Under the pieces are notes generated by a model that saw nothing but the letters and a program-made list of their open reading frames with translations, made no database searches and was not told the DNA's origin. A stretch of DNA of 15,216 bases, from contig JAIRZV010000081.1 in the NCBI GenBank assembly GCA_031267055.1, positions 1 to 15,216 on the forward strand. Direction: 5' to 3'. The DNA comes from Candidatus Margulisiibacteriota bacterium (GTDB lineage: Bacteria > Margulisbacteria > Termititenacia > Termititenacales > Termititenacaceae). This document shows, in pieces, positions 13,873 through 15,216 of the stretch; positions within the stretch are counted from its first letter, which is position 1, and each line of letters starts with the position of its first letter. A program made the translations under genes and the position numbers.

Positions 13873-14686
13873 TGTAGATCACCGTGTAATAACTGGGCAC
13901 AGTATCCACAGTAAACGCTGTTCCAGAACCGGTGTTATTTGTTTCCGTGATGCCAGTATAGGCATTCTGCGTATTATCAGTACCCGATGCTTTGTCTGAC
14001 GCTGGCGAATAACCAACACCAAAATGAAAAGCATCTGTATTTCCATATGCCTTATATGTCACTGCGCTATGGGAATGCTGTTTGTCTGTGATGCCGTGCT
14101 TGTGGCTTGGCAGATTTGTTGTCTGTAGCGTTATACTCTGACTGTTCGCACCGCCGATCGTGGCATCAGTGCTCGTCCCGCCGCGTAAAAACCTGCCGCT
14201 CAAGTTTGGCGTGCCGCCAGTGCCGTCGCAGACACGCCATTTGCTTTGAAAAGCTGCGCCAGCGTTTGTCCAGCTGCTTACGGACATAGCCAGTATTGTA
14301 CCCACCGGCAACAATGCCGCCGCTAGTTCCTGCGCTAGACTATACACCTGAGCTTCTGAAGCGAATTTTGTGCCGCTATTGGTAACACCAGTTGTTTTAG
14401 CCACACCCAATAGCGGCTCAGCCGGCGAACCAGTCATGCCAAAAGTTTTAACACCGGTTATCGTTTGTGCGCCGTCTTTATGCACTGTTAGATCATAAAC
14501 CACTTTGGCTGACGGATATTGCGTGTCGGTTGATTGGTTATTTATGGTGGTTACTTTATTCGCCACCTTTTCTTTGGTATGCAAAGCGTCTCTCACGCCT
14601 GCGGCCGAAAGCGGTTTACCGGTGTCTATATTGTAAGGCTCCCCTTTAAAATTCGTGTCTGTTGTGTCTGTATAATCACTGGCCAT
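13856..14686 (-). CDS. Phage tail-collar / tail-fibre-like protein (cassette copy 2)
   Basis: A 276 aa paralogue of the protein at 7644-8408 with a longer, different N-terminal half. Residues 43-66 carry NKVTTINNQSTDTQYPSAKV then VYDL, and residues 69-83 HKDGAQTITGVKTFG; both are stalk motifs common in tail-fibre proteins. The collar-like core starts PVGTILAMSVSSW (127-139) with WRVCDG, PNLSGRFLRGG (160-170) and TLQTTNLPSHKHG. Two HxH motifs lie at 195 and 204, against six in copy 1, and it ends FTVDTVPSYYTVIYIMKVA. No signal peptide is present. The start is ATG at 14686, set by AGGGGG six bases upstream; an earlier ATG at 14704 lies before that site. It is divergent from an HTH gene, and its 3' end overlaps the antitoxin-like gene by 17 bases. 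Confidence 0.8.
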   Translation of the reverse strand: MASDYTDTTDTNFKGEPYNIDTGKPLSAAGVRDALHTKEKVANKVTTINNQSTDTQYPSAKVVYDLTVHKDGAQTITGVKTFGMTGSPAEPLLGVAKTTGVTNSGTKFASEAQVYSLAQELAAALLPVGTILAMSVSSWTNAGAAFQSKWRVCDGTGGTPNLSGRFLRGGTSTDATIGGANSQSITLQTTNLPSHKHGITDKQHSHSAVTYKAYGNTDAFHFGVGYSPASDKASGTDNTQNAYTGITETNNTGSGTAFTVDTVPSYYTVIYIMKVA

Positions 14687-14692
14687 AAATAT

Positions 14693-14700
14693 CCCCCTTA
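14693..14700 (-). promoter_or_regulatory. Ribosome binding site of tail-like gene 2
   Basis: TAAGGGGG on the minus strand, six bases before ATG at 14686, identical to the site in copy 1. It excludes the upstream ATG at 14704 as the start. Confidence 0.7.
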
Positions 14701-14712
14701 TCATTCAACTAC

Positions 14713-14728
14713 GTATCCAAATGGAAAC
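14713..14728. promoter_or_regulatory. 7-2-7 dyad, likely HTH operator (copy 2)
   Basis: GTATCCA-AA-TGGAAAC, matching in six of seven arm positions. The centre is 41.5 bases upstream of the HTH ATG, against 42.5 for the perfect dyad of copy 1. Arm sequences differ between the copies, but arm length, spacer and placement are the same. A weak promoter (TGGAAA, 17 bases, TACCAT at 14745-14750) overlaps the right arm in the same way as in copy 1. Confidence 0.5.
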
Positions 14729-14761
14729 GCTATAGTAAGTAGTGTACCATAAAATAAAACG

Positions 14762-15016
14762 ATGTCAAGTGACAACGCAAATATAAAAAACGACTTTGGA
14801 CTTCCCTATGATGCTAAAGATATTGGCAGATATATAAATAAATTGCGCAGAGAGCGCAAATTGAGCATGTATCAACTGGCTTTAGACGCAGGCGTTACCA
14901 GAGCAGTGTTGATGCGCATCGAAAAAGGCGAGCGTGAACCGCGCCTCAACACTTTATTTAAAATTATTGATGGTTTAGAAATGCGCCCCGCGGAGTTTTT
15001 TATGGTATTTAATTAA
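14762..15016 (+). CDS. Xre-type HTH transcriptional regulator (cassette copy 2)
   Basis: An 84 aa single-domain Cro/C1-type regulator, paralogous to the one at 8507-8755. Shared landmarks are YD..DIG near residues 16-22, the HTH at about 35-58 (SMYQLALDAGVTRAVL then MRIEKG), and TLFKIIDGLEMRPAEFF near the end with a closing FN. The recognition helix differs from copy 1, in keeping with the different intergenic dyad. There is no Shine-Dalgarno sequence before the ATG, as in copy 1. It probably regulates its own promoter and the divergent tail-like gene. Its TAA lies in the palindrome TTAATTAA (15009-15016), which also supplies the stop codon of the convergent methyltransferase gene, an 8-base overlap. 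Confidence 0.9.
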   Translation: MSSDNANIKNDFGLPYDAKDIGRYINKLRRERKLSMYQLALDAGVTRAVLMRIEKGEREPRLNTLFKIIDGLEMRPAEFFMVFN

Positions 15017-15216
15017 GTTGTAATAAAACCAGCATTTCCACATGCGTGGTTTGCGGAAAGAAATCGTAGGGAATAATATTTTGTACTTTGTAAACCGAAG
15101 CAAGTGGTTTTAAATCCCGCGCCAGAGAAGTCGGATTACAGGAAAGATAAATTACTTTTTGCGGCTTGACCTCTAAAATTTTGCTTACCATTTCCGCAGC
15201 CAGTCCTTTGCGCGGT
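15009..15216 (-). CDS. rlmD: Partial 23S rRNA (uracil-5-)methyltransferase, RlmD/RumA family
   Basis: The C-terminal 68 residues of a TrmA/RumA-family enzyme; the 5' part is beyond the right edge and the frame is open to it. The sequence starts PRKGLAAEMV, part of the DPPRxGL motif, then has VIYLSCNPTSLARDL with the conserved SCNP containing the motif-VI cysteine neighbourhood, and ends DFFPQTTHVEMLVLLQLN, where FPxTxHVE carries the general-base glutamate. These enzymes make m5U in 23S rRNA (or tRNA for TrmA), and the exact target nucleotide is not determinable here. Its stop codon is shared in a palindrome with the convergent HTH gene. Confidence 0.93.
   Translation of the reverse strand, partial: PRKGLAAEMVSKILEVKPQKVIYLSCNPTSLARDLKPLASVYKVQNIIPYDFFPQTTHVEMLVLLQLN

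Noticed and set aside
1..15216. CRISPR array, tRNA or rRNA genes, insertion sequence or integrase
   Set aside because: No regularly spaced repeats, no cloverleaf-like or rRNA-like segments and no transposase or recombinase frames were found on reading both strands.

Overview
This is a bacterial chromosomal window made mostly of housekeeping genes, with accessory insertions between them. I cannot place the phylum from sequence alone. The combination of an SMC/RNase III/FolD block, a membrane-anchored M23 protein, an M48 lipoprotein, frequent TTG starts and a homospermidine pathway suggests an uncultured, probably diderm bacterium. The core genes have mixed base composition. Some accessory stretches (about 1.6-2.35 kb and the small HTH genes) are visibly more A/T-rich.

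Layout. Positions 1-86 hold the 3' end of a gene resembling the rsmI C-terminus, overlapping by one base (TAATG) with a membrane-anchored coiled-coil M23 peptidase (86-1480). From 1481 to about 2400 lie hairpins, an A/T-rich orphan gene on the minus strand with a very strong ribosome binding site, a G12 tract, and a two-hairpin repeat that runs into the 3' end of folD. Next is a tightly packed minus-strand operon, rnc-smc-folD (7555 down to 2382). From 8840 to 13658 is a plus-strand operon: homospermidine synthase, ornithine decarboxylase, M48 lipoprotein and a radical SAM protein. The first two form a complete ornithine -> putrescine -> homospermidine route. The right edge is the 3' part of an RlmD/RumA-type 23S rRNA methyltransferase on the minus strand.

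The most unusual content is a two-gene cassette present twice. Each copy has a phage tail-collar/tail-fibre-tip-like protein with HxH motifs on the minus strand and a divergently transcribed 82-84 aa HTH regulator on the plus strand. Copy 1 (7644-8755) sits between rnc and the polyamine operon. Copy 2 (13856-15016) overlaps the 3' ends of both neighbours. The paralogues share fold motifs, order, orientation and ribosome binding sites. Their intergenic regions carry a dyad of the same geometry (7-2-7) centred 41.5-42.5 bp upstream of the HTH start, but with a different sequence in each copy. I read this as a dispersed, self-regulated, phage-derived tail-tip module that has diversified both its fibre and its operator specificity. 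No other phage genes are visible. A short antitoxin-like gene (13711-13872) abuts copy 2 and has no toxin beside it.
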